Below are positions 16,895-26,700 of a stretch of DNA of 64,000 nt, piece after piece. Source of the DNA: Thermohalobaculum sp039513195. GTDB lineage: Bacteria > Pseudomonadota > Alphaproteobacteria > Rhodobacterales > Rhodobacteraceae. How positions within the stretch are numbered: the first letter of the stretch is position 1; every line of letters begins with the position of its first letter. The position numbers and the translations under genes were made by a program. The stretch is taken from assembly GCA_039513195.1 (NCBI GenBank), contig JBCCRM010000009.1, positions 90,883-154,882 on the forward strand, in the 5' to 3' direction. The notes beneath the pieces are model-generated. The model was not told the DNA's origin. It made no database searches and saw only the letters and a list, made by a program, of their open reading frames with translations.

Positions 16895-17764
16895 ATGCCG
16901 GGAGGCCGACGCGGCGCCCGTAGGGCGGGTTCGTGGGCGCTTGGCGTGGGTTTCGCGAGCCTTGTCTGCATGGCGGCGAGCACTGGATCGGCGACGGCGA
17001 ACAATGCCGACCTATGCCAGCGCGCCGCCGCCCGGGCTGCTGCGACCCATGCGGTTCCTGTCGACCTTATGCAGGCGATCTCCCGGGTCGAGACCCGTCG
17101 GCCTGGCAGTGGCGCATCCTGGCCCTGGACGTTGAACATCGAGGGCGAGGGGCACTGGTTCGAGACCCGCCGTGCGGCTCTCAAGGCCGCGCAAAACGCT
17201 GTCGCCAGAGGCCAGACCTCTGTCGATCTCGGTTGTTTCCAGGTAAATTTCCGCTGGCATGGCGAGCATTTCCGAGGTCTCGACGGAATGCTGGATCCGG
17301 CCGGCAGCGCGGACTATGCCGCGCGCTTCCTACGCCAGCTGTTCGCGGAGACCGGCAATTGGCTCGCCGCAGTCGGGCTCTACCACTCCCGCACCGAGCA
17401 TCACTCCGCCCGTTATCGTGGGCTCGTCGAGGCTGCCCTACGTGCCGCGCCGCAACGCATGACAATGGCTGCGGCATCGATGTCGCCGGGCTCGCTCTTT
17501 GCTCTCCGCGCGGCAGCGAAAACGGCAGCTCAAGGCTCGCTCTGGCGGGCGGAGCGGGAGGCCATTGCAATTCTGCGCGCTCCCGCAGGACCCATCATCG
17601 CCGCGCAACAGCCGAAACTGGGCGCGGCGCGGTCGCATGCGCCGTCGATCTCCGGCGCATCTCAGACCCCCGCCGGCGCAAACCGCAGTCCGGCCGCACC
17701 CGGCGGGCTCGGCCTTGGCGCCCTCGGTGGTCCGCGCCCCGGCCTGATCGCCGCGGGCTCCTAA
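16895..17764 (+). CDS. sltF: SltF-like periplasmic lytic transglycosylase
   Basis: Cleaves peptidoglycan so the rod can cross it. From ATG 16895 the protein is 289 aa with a good Sec signal peptide: basic RRGARR, hydrophobic WALGVGFASLVCM, then cleavage after SATA. The SLT fold follows: LMQAISRVETRR with the presumed catalytic Glu, DLGCFQVNFRWH, and NWLAAVGLYHSR. The C-terminal ~100 residues are Ala/Pro-rich. The frame is open upstream from a TTG at 16637, but that part crosses the 18-bp hairpin and lacks family sequence. Its place in the cluster and the muramidase-less FlgJ support an SltF role. Confidence 0.85.
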   Translation: MPGGRRGARRAGSWALGVGFASLVCMAASTGSATANNADLCQRAAARAAATHAVPVDLMQAISRVETRRPGSGASWPWTLNIEGEGHWFETRRAALKAAQNAVARGQTSVDLGCFQVNFRWHGEHFRGLDGMLDPAGSADYAARFLRQLFAETGNWLAAVGLYHSRTEHHSARYRGLVEAALRAAPQRMTMAAASMSPGSLFALRAAAKTAAQGSLWRAEREAIAILRAPAGPIIAAQQPKLGAARSHAPSISGASQTPAGANRSPAAPGGLGLGALGGPRPGLIAAGS

Positions 17765-17843
17765 GAGCGTCACCTTCGGTCAATGGTTCTGTGGTGGGTT
17801 AAGCCCGCGCGGCCAAAAGGTGCCGGGCCAGGGGAGAATCCCG

Positions 17844-19928
17844 ATGCAGAGCCTGTCGATCCAATCCGTCTTCCAGCCAACAGTCCTGTTGGCGTTGGCG
17901 CTGATGGCGATCATCTGCATGATGGTCCTCCCGATGCCGTCCTGGATGCTGGATATCGGCCTTGCGGTCTCCTTTGCGCTCTCGATCCTGATCTTCACCA
18001 CCGTCCTCTTCATCGAACGGCCGCTCGATTTCTCCGCCTTCCCGACGATTCTGCTCGCCTCGCTGATGCTGCGTCTGTCGCTGAATGTCTCCTCCACCAA
18101 GCTGATCATTGGCGAGGGGCATAACGGTACCCATGCCGCCGGCGGCGTGATCGAGGGGTTTGCGATGTTCATCATGTCCGGGAACCTGTTCCTCGGCCTG
18201 GTGATCTTCGGCGTGCTGCTGATCGTGAATTTCATCGTCATCACCAAGGGCGCGGGCCGGATGGCGGAGGTGGGCGCGCGCTTCGCCCTCGACGGGATGC
18301 CGGGAAAGCAGCTCGCCATCGACAGCGACGTGGCCGCGGGCGCCATCAGCCATGCCGAGGCGAAGGAACGCCGCCGGGTCGAGCAGGAGGAGACGACCTT
18401 TTTCGGCTCGCTCGACGGAGCGTCGAAATTCGTGAAGGGCGATGCGATCGCCGGGCTCCTGATCACCCTCCTCAACCTCGTCATGGGGATCGCCATGGGC
18501 CTCGCCGTCCATGGCCTCAGCTTTGGCGAGGCGGTCGAGACCTATTCGATCCTGACCGTTGGCGACGGGCTGGTCAGCCAGATCCCGTCCGTCATCACCT
18601 CGATCGCCGCGGCCCTCCTGCTGTCGAAGGGCGGCAATTCCGGCCCTGCGGATCTGGCGGTGTTCGACCAGCTCGGCGGTTATCCGGCGGCACTGGGAAC
18701 GGTGGCGATGCTTATGGCCCTCTTCGCCTTCGTCCCTGGGCTGCCTTTCATGCCGTTCATCTTCGGGGCCTCGGTCCTTGGGATCGCCGCGGTCTTCTCC
18801 GGCCGGATGCTCGCGGCGAAGGAGGAGGAGGCCCTGGTCCCGCCGGAGCCGGAAGCGCCGCCGGAAAAGCCGCAGCGCCCGCTCGGCGATCTCCTCGACG
18901 TCGACGAGGTGCATGTCCGCTTCCATCCCGGCCTGATCCCCTCGGTCATGGAGCCGGGGGCGGGGCTGGAAAAACGCATCGTCAATATGCGCCGCCATAT
19001 CGCGACCGAGTTCGGCTTCGTGATGCCGGAGGTGCGGCTGACCGACGATGCGATGCTGGCGCCGGAGCACTACTCAATCCATGTGCAGGGGATCGAGGTC
19101 GCGCAGTCCAAACTGCGCCCCGGCAAGCTGTTGGTCCTGACCCGCGAAGATGTGCCTATCGATGTGCCGGGCGAGGATGTCGCCGAGCCCGTCTACGGCG
19201 CACCCGCCCGCTGGATCGCCGAGGACAAGCATGACGAGGCTGCGACCCTGGGCTTGCCGGTGATCTCGCCCGGCGAGGTGGTCGCGACCCATCTTCTGGA
19301 GACGATCAAGGCGCATTTCGGCCGGCTGTTCTCGCGGCGCTCGCTCCGCAAGTTGCTCGACGAGTTCACCAAGCCCTCCGACCCGCAGCGGGCCGAGGCG
19401 AACAAGAAGCTGCTCGACGAGTTTGTGCCGGAGAAGATCGCCCTCGACCAGCTCCAGACCGTGTTGCGCTTGCTCTTGGAGGAGCAGGTGCCGGTGCGCA
19501 ATCTGCCTTTGATCCTGGAAGCGGCGGCCGAGGGGCGCGGCGCCGGCCTCGGAATCGAGGATTTGGTCGAACATGTGCGCCGGCGCATCGCCTTCCACCT
19601 GACCGCACGCCTCCTCGATCCGGCCGGCACCCTGCCTCTGATCCAGCTGAAGCCCGAATGGGAGGCGCTGTTCACCGAGCATGAGCGCATCGAAAACGGC
19701 AATGCCGATGTCGTCCTGCCGCCGGAGGAGTTCAACCGCCTCGCCACCGCGATCCGCGGCGCGGCGGCAGAGCCGCAGAAGCGCGGGCTACAGCCGGTGA
19801 TCGCAACCTCCTCCCGCCGCCGACGGTTCCTGCGCTCGATCCTGGAGGCGAAGGGGATCCGCAACCCGGTGCTCTCCTTCGACGAGATCGGCACCTCGGT
19901 GCAGCTCAATCTGGTTGGGACGGCCTGA
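17844..19928 (+). CDS. flhA: Flagellar export gate protein FlhA
   Basis: Central export-gate component, 694 aa, with about eight N-terminal transmembrane helices and a large cytoplasmic domain. Clear landmarks are SALILIFTTVLFIERPLDF-like helix 2, LLASLMLRLSLNVSSTKLI, the conserved region with FALDGMPGKQLAIDSDVAAG, and cytoplasmic PEVRLTDDAMLAPEHYSI and VIATSSRRRRFLRSILE. The start at 17844 is set by GGGGAG seven bases upstream; in-frame codons further up lack a site. Eight bases separate it from fliR. Confidence 0.97.
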   Translation: MQSLSIQSVFQPTVLLALALMAIICMMVLPMPSWMLDIGLAVSFALSILIFTTVLFIERPLDFSAFPTILLASLMLRLSLNVSSTKLIIGEGHNGTHAAGGVIEGFAMFIMSGNLFLGLVIFGVLLIVNFIVITKGAGRMAEVGARFALDGMPGKQLAIDSDVAAGAISHAEAKERRRVEQEETTFFGSLDGASKFVKGDAIAGLLITLLNLVMGIAMGLAVHGLSFGEAVETYSILTVGDGLVSQIPSVITSIAAALLLSKGGNSGPADLAVFDQLGGYPAALGTVAMLMALFAFVPGLPFMPFIFGASVLGIAAVFSGRMLAAKEEEALVPPEPEAPPEKPQRPLGDLLDVDEVHVRFHPGLIPSVMEPGAGLEKRIVNMRRHIATEFGFVMPEVRLTDDAMLAPEHYSIHVQGIEVAQSKLRPGKLLVLTREDVPIDVPGEDVAEPVYGAPARWIAEDKHDEAATLGLPVISPGEVVATHLLETIKAHFGRLFSRRSLRKLLDEFTKPSDPQRAEANKKLLDEFVPEKIALDQLQTVLRLLLEEQVPVRNLPLILEAAAEGRGAGLGIEDLVEHVRRRIAFHLTARLLDPAGTLPLIQLKPEWEALFTEHERIENGNADVVLPPEEFNRLATAIRGAAAEPQKRGLQPVIATSSRRRRFLRSILEAKGIRNPVLSFDEIGTSVQLNLVGTA

Positions 19929-19935
19929 CCCTTCG

Positions 19936-20718
19936 ATGGAAGAGGCGTTGAGCCAGATCTTCACCGCGACGGCCGAAAGCGTTTGGGTCGCCGCCGGGGT
20001 CTTCACCCGGGTCGCGGGCGCGCTGTTCTTCGTGCCGGGCTTCGGCGAGCGGGGTGTGCCGATGCGGGTAAAGCTCGCAGGTGCGGTTGCGCTCACCTGG
20101 TTGTTGGCGCCGCTGATCGCGCCCCTGGTGCCGCAAACCCCGCAGGAGCCGATCGGGCTGTTCCTGATGTTGGGGGCGGAGGCGGCGGCCGGTCTCCTGA
20201 TCGGGTTCGGCTTTCGCCTGATCATCTTCACCCTGCAGATCGCCGGCACCATCGCCGCCCAGAACCTGACCATCAGCCACATGTTCGGGGTCGGCGTCGC
20301 CCAAGAGCCGGAGCCGACACTGGCGACCTTCCTCTCCTATGGCGGGATCGCCATCGCGCTGATTGCGGGCCTGCATGTCGAGCTGGTTGCGGCCCTCGCT
20401 GGGCTCTATGGGCTGCTGCCCTTCGGCGCCTTCCTTTCCGGACCCGAGCTGGCGGAATGGGGTACGGCGCGCCTGGCGCAGGTTTTCTCGCTCGGCCTTT
20501 CGCTGGCGCTGCCCTTTGTCGCCATCGGGTTCCTCTACAACATCATGCTCGGCGCGCTCAGCCGGGCCATGCCGCAGGTGCTGATCACGCTGGTCGGCGT
20601 GCCGCTCCTCGTCGGCCTCGGTATTGCAACGCTGTGGCTGGTGCTGCCGGAGCTTTTCTTCCGCTGGTCCGAGGTCATGGATGCCGTGTTCCTCGACCCG
20701 CTTTGGGACACCCTCTGA
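19936..20718 (+). CDS. fliR: Flagellar export gate protein FliR
   Basis: Polytopic membrane protein of the export gate, 260 aa from ATG 19936; a TTG at 19915 overlapping flhA is the alternative start. Motifs are FTRVAGALFFVPGFGERGVP near the N-terminus, AAGLLIGFGFRLIIFTLQIA in the middle, and PFVAIGFLYNIMLGALSRAM. Stop and flhB start overlap (TGATG). Confidence 0.96.
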   Translation: MEEALSQIFTATAESVWVAAGVFTRVAGALFFVPGFGERGVPMRVKLAGAVALTWLLAPLIAPLVPQTPQEPIGLFLMLGAEAAAGLLIGFGFRLIIFTLQIAGTIAAQNLTISHMFGVGVAQEPEPTLATFLSYGGIAIALIAGLHVELVAALAGLYGLLPFGAFLSGPELAEWGTARLAQVFSLGLSLALPFVAIGFLYNIMLGALSRAMPQVLITLVGVPLLVGLGIATLWLVLPELFFRWSEVMDAVFLDPLWDTL

Positions 20719-21806
20719 TGGCGGAGGACGACGGCGCCCAGGAAAAGAGCCATGACGCCACCCCCCGCCGCATCGAAAAGGCGCGGGAAGAGGGGAATGT
20801 CGCCAACAGCCAGGACGCGCAGGCCTTGGCCGTCTATCTCGGCTTCGCAATCGCCATGGCCATCGGCGGGGCCTGGGCTGCCACCGGGCTCGGCACTGTC
20901 CTGATGGCGCCCCTCGCGCATCCGGAGGATCTGGCGCGTGAGATGCTCAGCGGCGGTGCCGCCGACGCGGCGATCCTGCTGATGGGTAAAATCGCCGCTG
21001 TCGGGCTGCCGATCCTCGCCGCGCCGCCGCTTTTGGTGATCCTCCTCCTGCTCGCGCAGGGCAATATCGTGATCGCGCCGAAAAAGGTCGCGCCAAAGCT
21101 CTCTCGCATCAATCCGATCGACAACGCGAAACAGAAATACGGCATCCGCGGCCTGGTCGAATTCCTGAAAAGCTCCGTCAAGCTCGGGGCGCTGAGCATT
21201 GTCCTCGGCCTGGTGATCTGGCGACAGGCCGACGACTTTGCCCGCTACACGCATATCGAGGGGCGGCTGAGCGGCGCGCTCCTCGACGATCAGTTCTGGG
21301 CGCTCGCCACCGGGATCCTGATCGTCGCCGCCGTGATCGCGTTTTTCGACGTGATCTGGCAGCGCAACCGCCATTTGGCCGAGCTGCGTATGACCCATGA
21401 GGAACTGAAGGAGGAGCAGAAGGAGGCCGAGGGCGATCCGCATCTGCGCCAATCGCGCAAGGAACGGGCCCGCAAGATCGCCACCAATCGGATGCTGAAC
21501 GACGTGCCGAAGGCGGATGTGGTGATCGCCAACCCCACCCACTACGCCGTCGCGCTCACCTGGGACCGCCGGCCCGGCAGCGCTCCGGTCTGCGTCGCCA
21601 AGGGATCGGACGACATCGCGCTCGCAATCCGCGGCCGGGCGGAGGCCGCGGAGGTGCCGGTGCATGAGGATCCGCCGACCGCCAGGGCGCTGCATGGATT
21701 GGTCGAGGTCGGCCAAGAGATCCCGCAAGAGCATTACAAGGCCGTCGCCGCTGCCATCGTCTTCGCCGACAAGATCCGTCAGAAACGGGCGGAGCGGGTG
21801 CTGTGA
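20718..21806 (+). CDS. flhB: Flagellar export switch protein FlhB
   Basis: Substrate-specificity switch of the export gate, 362 aa. N-terminal EKSHDATPRRIEKAREEGNV is the family start; four membrane helices follow. The NPTH self-cleavage motif is intact (VVIANPTHYAVAL), so the hook-to-filament switch with FliK should work. The C-terminus VPVHEDPPTARALHGLVEVG is also conserved. The true start is the ATG at 20718; the frame is open upstream inside fliR. Confidence 0.97.
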   Translation: MAEDDGAQEKSHDATPRRIEKAREEGNVANSQDAQALAVYLGFAIAMAIGGAWAATGLGTVLMAPLAHPEDLAREMLSGGAADAAILLMGKIAAVGLPILAAPPLLVILLLLAQGNIVIAPKKVAPKLSRINPIDNAKQKYGIRGLVEFLKSSVKLGALSIVLGLVIWRQADDFARYTHIEGRLSGALLDDQFWALATGILIVAAVIAFFDVIWQRNRHLAELRMTHEELKEEQKEAEGDPHLRQSRKERARKIATNRMLNDVPKADVVIANPTHYAVALTWDRRPGSAPVCVAKGSDDIALAIRGRAEAAEVPVHEDPPTARALHGLVEVGQEIPQEHYKAVAAAIVFADKIRQKRAERVL

Positions 21807-22225
21807 CCACCCCCCGTCTCGCCCGCCTGATGCGCGCTGTGTCCGCCGTCAAAAGGGCGGAGATGGGACGCCTCGGTGCCCTCATCGCCGAAATTGCCCG
21901 CAACAGGCAGGAGGTTGACGGGCTGCGCCGCGCGCTTTGGCAGGCTGCCCCCGCCCAAACCGTCGACCAGATGCGCGCCACCGCATCCTGGCAGGCCCGC
22001 CTGAAACGCCGCATCGCCGACGCCGAGTCGGAAGCGGCCAGGCTCGAGGCGGAGGCGGAGGCGCAACGCCAGGTCCTCGCCAAAGCGCTCGGCCGTGAAA
22101 TCGGTGTCGAACGCTTGCAGGACAGTGCGGCGCGCGCGGCGCGGCGGGAGGCCGCCCGGCGTCAGGACGACACGCCGCCGTCATCCTCCTCCCGCCCGTC
22201 CGCGGGCTCGCCGGGGATCGCATAG
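21803..22225 (+). CDS. FliJ-like coiled-coil protein
   Basis: A 140-aa protein starting at GTG 21803, overlapping the flhB stop (GTGA). It is almost entirely helical and charged (RLKRRIADAESEAARLEAEA), with a Ser/Pro-rich tail (DDTPPSSSSRPSAGSPG). Its position at the end of the export operon and its coiled-coil nature suggest a FliJ-like partner of FliI, but identity is not established. Its last 64 nt overlap the convergent yacG gene. Confidence 0.7.
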   Translation: MTTPRLARLMRAVSAVKRAEMGRLGALIAEIARNRQEVDGLRRALWQAAPAQTVDQMRATASWQARLKRRIADAESEAARLEAEAEAQRQVLAKALGREIGVERLQDSAARAARREAARRQDDTPPSSSSRPSAGSPGIA

Positions 22226-22374
22226 GCGCCGGTCAGCCAGCGGCCCAAATCGACATCGGCGCAGCGTTTGGAGCAGAACGGGCGATAGGCGGCCACCGGT
22301 GCGCGCTTGCAGATCGGGCAGCGTTGTCTCCGCGCTCCGGCCTCGGCCTTTTCGCTGTCGGCGTTTGGCGCCAT
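22162..22374 (-). CDS. yacG: DNA gyrase inhibitor / zinc-binding protein YacG
   Basis: A 70-aa zinc-ribbon protein. Both Cys pairs are present: CPICKRAPVAAYRPFCSKRC, followed by ADVDLGRWLTGAYAIPGEP, which is the family signature. E. coli YacG binds GyrB and blocks DNA binding. The 3' end overlaps the tail of the flagellar FliJ-like gene on the opposite strand by 64 nt. In related genomes it usually lies beside maf and rng; here an RND pair separates them. Confidence 0.93.
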   Translation of the reverse strand: MAPNADSEKAEAGARRQRCPICKRAPVAAYRPFCSKRCADVDLGRWLTGAYAIPGEPADGREEDDGGVSS

Positions 22375-22494
22375 GGCCGCAACTCCACATCTGACATGCG
22401 CGGCGCGCTATATCATGCAGTGCTGAGGTGACGGAAGCGAAACAATGCTACGTTTGCCAGAGCAACCGGACGAGGAAGCCAACAGGGCGCCTGA

Positions 22495-23721
22495 ATGAAA
22501 GCCGAGAGGATCCATCCCAGCCTCGATGTCGAGGACGCGGTGATCGTCGTGCCGCTGTGGCGTCGCGTGCTCTCGGTCGTGCTGAAGACGCTGCTGCCGC
22601 TGTTGATCCTCGCTGCCGCGGCGCATGTTTATCAGCATTTGATGGCGACGGAGCCGCATGCCGCGCGAAAGCCGGAAACGCGGATCGCGTCGCTGGTCGA
22701 GGTGGTGTCGGTCGTTCCCCGCGCTGCGGGCCCTGTGATCGAGGCCTGGGGCGAGGTCGTCCCGGCCCGCAGCCTGGTTCTGAGCCCGGAGGTGTCTGGC
22801 CGAGTTGTCTGGCTCAACCCTAATCTCCGCGCCGGCGGGCGCATCGCGGCCGGCGAGGAGATGCTCCGCCTCGACAACCGACAGCGCACCGCAGATCTGC
22901 GCATGGCGGAGGCGGAGGTGGCGCGCATCGACGCTCTGATCCTGACCGAGAAAGGGCAAGCGGCCCGGGCGCTGCGCGATCTGGAGCGGGTGCCCCTGAC
23001 CCTCACCGAGGAGCAGCGCGCCCTGGTGTTGCGGGAGCCGCAGATGGCCGAGCTGGTCGCCCAGCGGGACGCGGCGCTCGCCTCGCGCGATCAGGCAGCC
23101 GTTGCGTTAAGCGAAGTGGTGCTGCGCGCTCCCTTCGACGCGGTGGTGACCGAGGCCGACGTTGCCATGGGTAGCATGCTTGCGCCGACCTCCGCGGCCG
23201 CGACCTTGGTGACGGCGGACCGGGCCGAGGTGACCCTCGCTGTCCCTGTCACGGCGCTCGGCTGGATCGATCTAGCCGAAGGCGGGGAGATCACCCTCTC
23301 GCAACCCGGGATCTGGCCCCAGGGCGCGGAGCGCAGGGCGCAGATCACGCGCTTTGGCGCCAGCCTGACCGAGGCTGGGCGCATGGCCGAGGTCATCGCC
23401 GTGGTCCAGGACCCGCTCGCGCTTCAGTCCGAGAATGCCGGTGAGCCGGTGGTCTTAATCGGCAGCTTTCTACGCGCCGAGATCCAGGGCCGAGCGATCG
23501 AGGGCGCGGTGGCCATCGACCGGGCGCATCTGCGCGACGACGACCGGGTCTGGGTGATGGGCCGCGACGACCGCTTGGAGATCCGGCCCGTCGAGGTCGC
23601 CTGGCGTGGTGTCGATCAGGTGCTGATCGCCCGCGGTCTTGTGCCGGGAGAGCGGGTGGTGGCAACGCCGCTCGCCACCGTCGCCGACGGTATGGCGCTG
23701 CGCCTCGCGGACAGCCCGTGA
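22495..23721 (+). CDS. RND efflux periplasmic adaptor (membrane fusion) protein
   Basis: HlyD/AcrA-type adaptor, 408 aa. A single N-terminal membrane anchor (VLKTLLPLLILAAAAHVY, about residues 24-42) is followed by the lipoyl half-motif (LSPEVSGRVVWLNPNLRAGG, about residue 97), a coiled-coil hairpin, and the second lipoyl half with VVLRAPFDAVVTEADV. It lies immediately before the transporter gene, which starts inside its stop (GTGA). Substrate cannot be predicted. No outer-membrane factor gene is adjacent. Confidence 0.9.
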   Translation: MKAERIHPSLDVEDAVIVVPLWRRVLSVVLKTLLPLLILAAAAHVYQHLMATEPHAARKPETRIASLVEVVSVVPRAAGPVIEAWGEVVPARSLVLSPEVSGRVVWLNPNLRAGGRIAAGEEMLRLDNRQRTADLRMAEAEVARIDALILTEKGQAARALRDLERVPLTLTEEQRALVLREPQMAELVAQRDAALASRDQAAVALSEVVLRAPFDAVVTEADVAMGSMLAPTSAAATLVTADRAEVTLAVPVTALGWIDLAEGGEITLSQPGIWPQGAERRAQITRFGASLTEAGRMAEVIAVVQDPLALQSENAGEPVVLIGSFLRAEIQGRAIEGAVAIDRAHLRDDDRVWVMGRDDRLEIRPVEVAWRGVDQVLIARGLVPGERVVATPLATVADGMALRLADSP

Positions 23722-26700
23722 CCGGTCCGCCGCGCGACACCGGGCCGATCGCCTGGATGGCCGGCCATTCGGTGGCGCCCAACCTGTTGATGCTGGTGCT
23801 GCTGATCGGCGGGTTCTTCTTCGCCACCCAGATCCGGCAGGAGGTGTTTCCAAGCTTCGAGACCGACATCGTCTCGACCACGGTAAAACTTCCCGGCGCC
23901 GCCCCCGCCGAGGTCGAGCAATCCGTTGTCCTGGCGGTGGAGGATGCGCTCGCCGATGTGATCGGTATCGATGAGCTGACATCCTCGGCCAGCGAGGGCT
24001 CCGCCCGGATTTACGCGGAGCTCGGCACCGACCGCCCGGCGCAGGTGGTCTTCGATGAGATCGCCCAGGCCGTCGACCGGATCACGACGCTTCCCGAGGA
24101 CGCCGAGGAGCCTGTGGTCAACCTCGTCGCGCTGCGCGAGGACGTCATCGACATGTTGATCTATGGCGATGTCGACGAGCGCTCGCTGCGCATGGCGGCT
24201 GAGACGCTGCGCACGCGCTTGCTGCAGGATCCGGATATCTCCGATGTCGTGCTGGAAGGGGTGCGGGATCTGGAGATCCATGTCGAGATTCCCCCTGGCC
24301 GGCTGCGCGCGCTTGGCCTGACCTTGCCGGAGGTGGCGGAAACGATCCGTCGAACGGCGCTCGAACGCTCCGGCGGCACGTTAGAGACTGCGGGGGGTGA
24401 GATCCTGCTCCGTCTCGCCGACCGGCGCGACACGGCGCTCGACTTCGCCCGGATCCCGGTGATCACCGACCCGCGCGGCACGGTCCTCCGCCTCGGCGAC
24501 ATCGCGACCGTGCGCCACGGCTTCGCAGATACCGACGCCATCGCCAGCTTCAACGGCAAGCCCGCGATCCGGCTCGACATCTACCGGGTGGGCGAGGAGA
24601 CGCCGATCTCGGTCTCGGACGCCGTGCGCCGCGCGCTGCCGAAGGCGATGGGCGCCCTGCCGGCGGAGATCGAGAGCATCATCGTCGTCGATGACAGCGA
24701 GATCTACCGCGCCCGGATGGAGCTGTTGATGAAGAACGGCTTTTTCGGGCTAGTCCTGGTCCTCCTGATCCTCAGCCTGTTCCTGGAGTTCAAACTCGCC
24801 TTCTGGGTTGCCGTCGGGATCCCGACCGCCTTTCTCGGCACCTTCCTGTTCCTGCCCTGGTTCGATGTTTCGGTGAACATGGTGACGATGTTCGCCTTTA
24901 TCCTCGCGCTCGGCATTGTGGTCGATGACGCCATCGTGGCGGGCGAGAACATCTACGAATACCGGGAACGCGGGATGGGCCCGTTAGAGGCCGCAATCCA
25001 GGGTGCCCGCGACATCGCGGTACCGCTCAGCTTTTCGATCCTGACCAATATCGCGGCCTTCCTGCCGCTCGCCATGGTGCCGGGGGGCTTCGGAAAGTTC
25101 TGGGTGGTGATCCCGATGGTGGTGGGCACGGCCTTTCTGCTCAGCTGGATCGAGGCGCTGTTCGTCCTGCCAGCCCATCTCGCGGGCGTGCGCGGCCGCC
25201 GCCCGCAGGAGCAAGGTTGGGCCGCACGGGTCCCGCGGGCCTTCGCCGTCGGGCTCGATTGGGTGGTGGAGCGGATCTACGGCCCGCTCCTGCGGGTGGC
25301 GATGGAGTGGCGCTACACCACTGTAGCGCTGATGATCGGTGTTCTGGCGGTGACGCTTGCCTGGCCCCTCTCCGACCGCATGGGGTTCACGCTCTTCCCC
25401 TCGGTGCCGCGGGACAATGCGCGGATCAGCGTGGCAATGCCGGTCGATGCGCCTCTGGAGACGCGGATCGCCGTTCGCGACCAGGCCGTCGCGGCGGCGG
25501 AGCGGATCATCGCGACCGAGGGCGACCTGGCCCATGGCATCTACGCCCTGGTCGAGGAAGGGCGCGTCCGGCTGCGGACCTATCTGGTGCCGGAGGCGGA
25601 GCGGGAGATGTCGACCAGCGCCTTCGCTCGGGCTTGGCGGGAGCAGCTTGGCGAAATCCCGGCCGCACGCTCCGCACGGTTCACATCGTCCTTCGGCGGC
25701 CCGGGCGGATCCGAAGGGATCGAGATCGACCTCTCCCACGATGATCCGGAGATGTTACGGGCGGCGGCAACGGCGTTGACCGCCCGGCTTGCGGAACTCG
25801 ATGCAGTCCGCGACCCGGAGGACGGGATTACGCTGGGAAAGCGGGAACTCACCTTCCGGCTCACCGATGCCGGGCGCGCGGCAGGTCTCACGTCGGCCGA
25901 GGTGGCGGAACAGGTCCGCGCCGCCTTCTTCGGCGCCGAGGCTCTGAGCCAGCAGGACGGGCGACACGAGGTTTCGGTTCGGGTGCGATTGCCAGAGGCC
26001 GCGGTGCGGTCGGAGCAGGCTTTCGAGGGATTGATCCTGCGCCTGCCGGAAGGGGGCGAGATCCCGCTCGCAGAGGCCGCGGTGACCGAGACCGGCCGGG
26101 CCGAAGCGCAGATCAGCCGCACGGATCGGCGCCGCGTCCTGACCGTGACCGCCTCCATCGAGCCGGAGGATGAGACGACACGCATCGTAACGGCCCTGGA
26201 AGATCGGATCTTGCCGCAGCTCGCCGCGGAGGTGCCTGGGCTTGGCTATCGGTTTGGGGGCAGCCTGGCGACCAAGGCCAAGACCATCGACAGCTTCAAA
26301 GTGTCGATCACGCTGACCCTTCTCGTGATCTATGCGCTGCTTGCGATCCCGTTTCGGTCCTATATTCAGCCCGCGATCGTGATGGCGGCGATCCCGTTCG
26401 GGCTCGCCGGGGCGATCCTCGGCCATCTGATCATGGACATGTCGCTCTCGATGGTGTCGATCTTCGGGGCCATCGCGCTCGGCGGTGTCGTGATCAATGC
26501 CGCCATCGTGATGATCGACTATGCCAACAAGCGACGCGATGCCGGTGCAAGTCCGTTCGATGCGATGTGGCGGGCGGGTAAAAGGCGGTTCCGCCCGATC
26601 CTATTGACCACCGTGACGACCTTCGGCGGCCTGGCGCCGATGATTTTCGAAACCTCGGCGCAGGCACGGTTCCTTGTCCCCATGGCGGTGTCGCTGGGCT

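Noticed and set aside
17799..19070. A 423-residue minus-strand frame opposite flhA
   Set aside because: Composition is His/Arg/Asp-rich, typical of an antisense shadow, and flhA is certain on the other strand.
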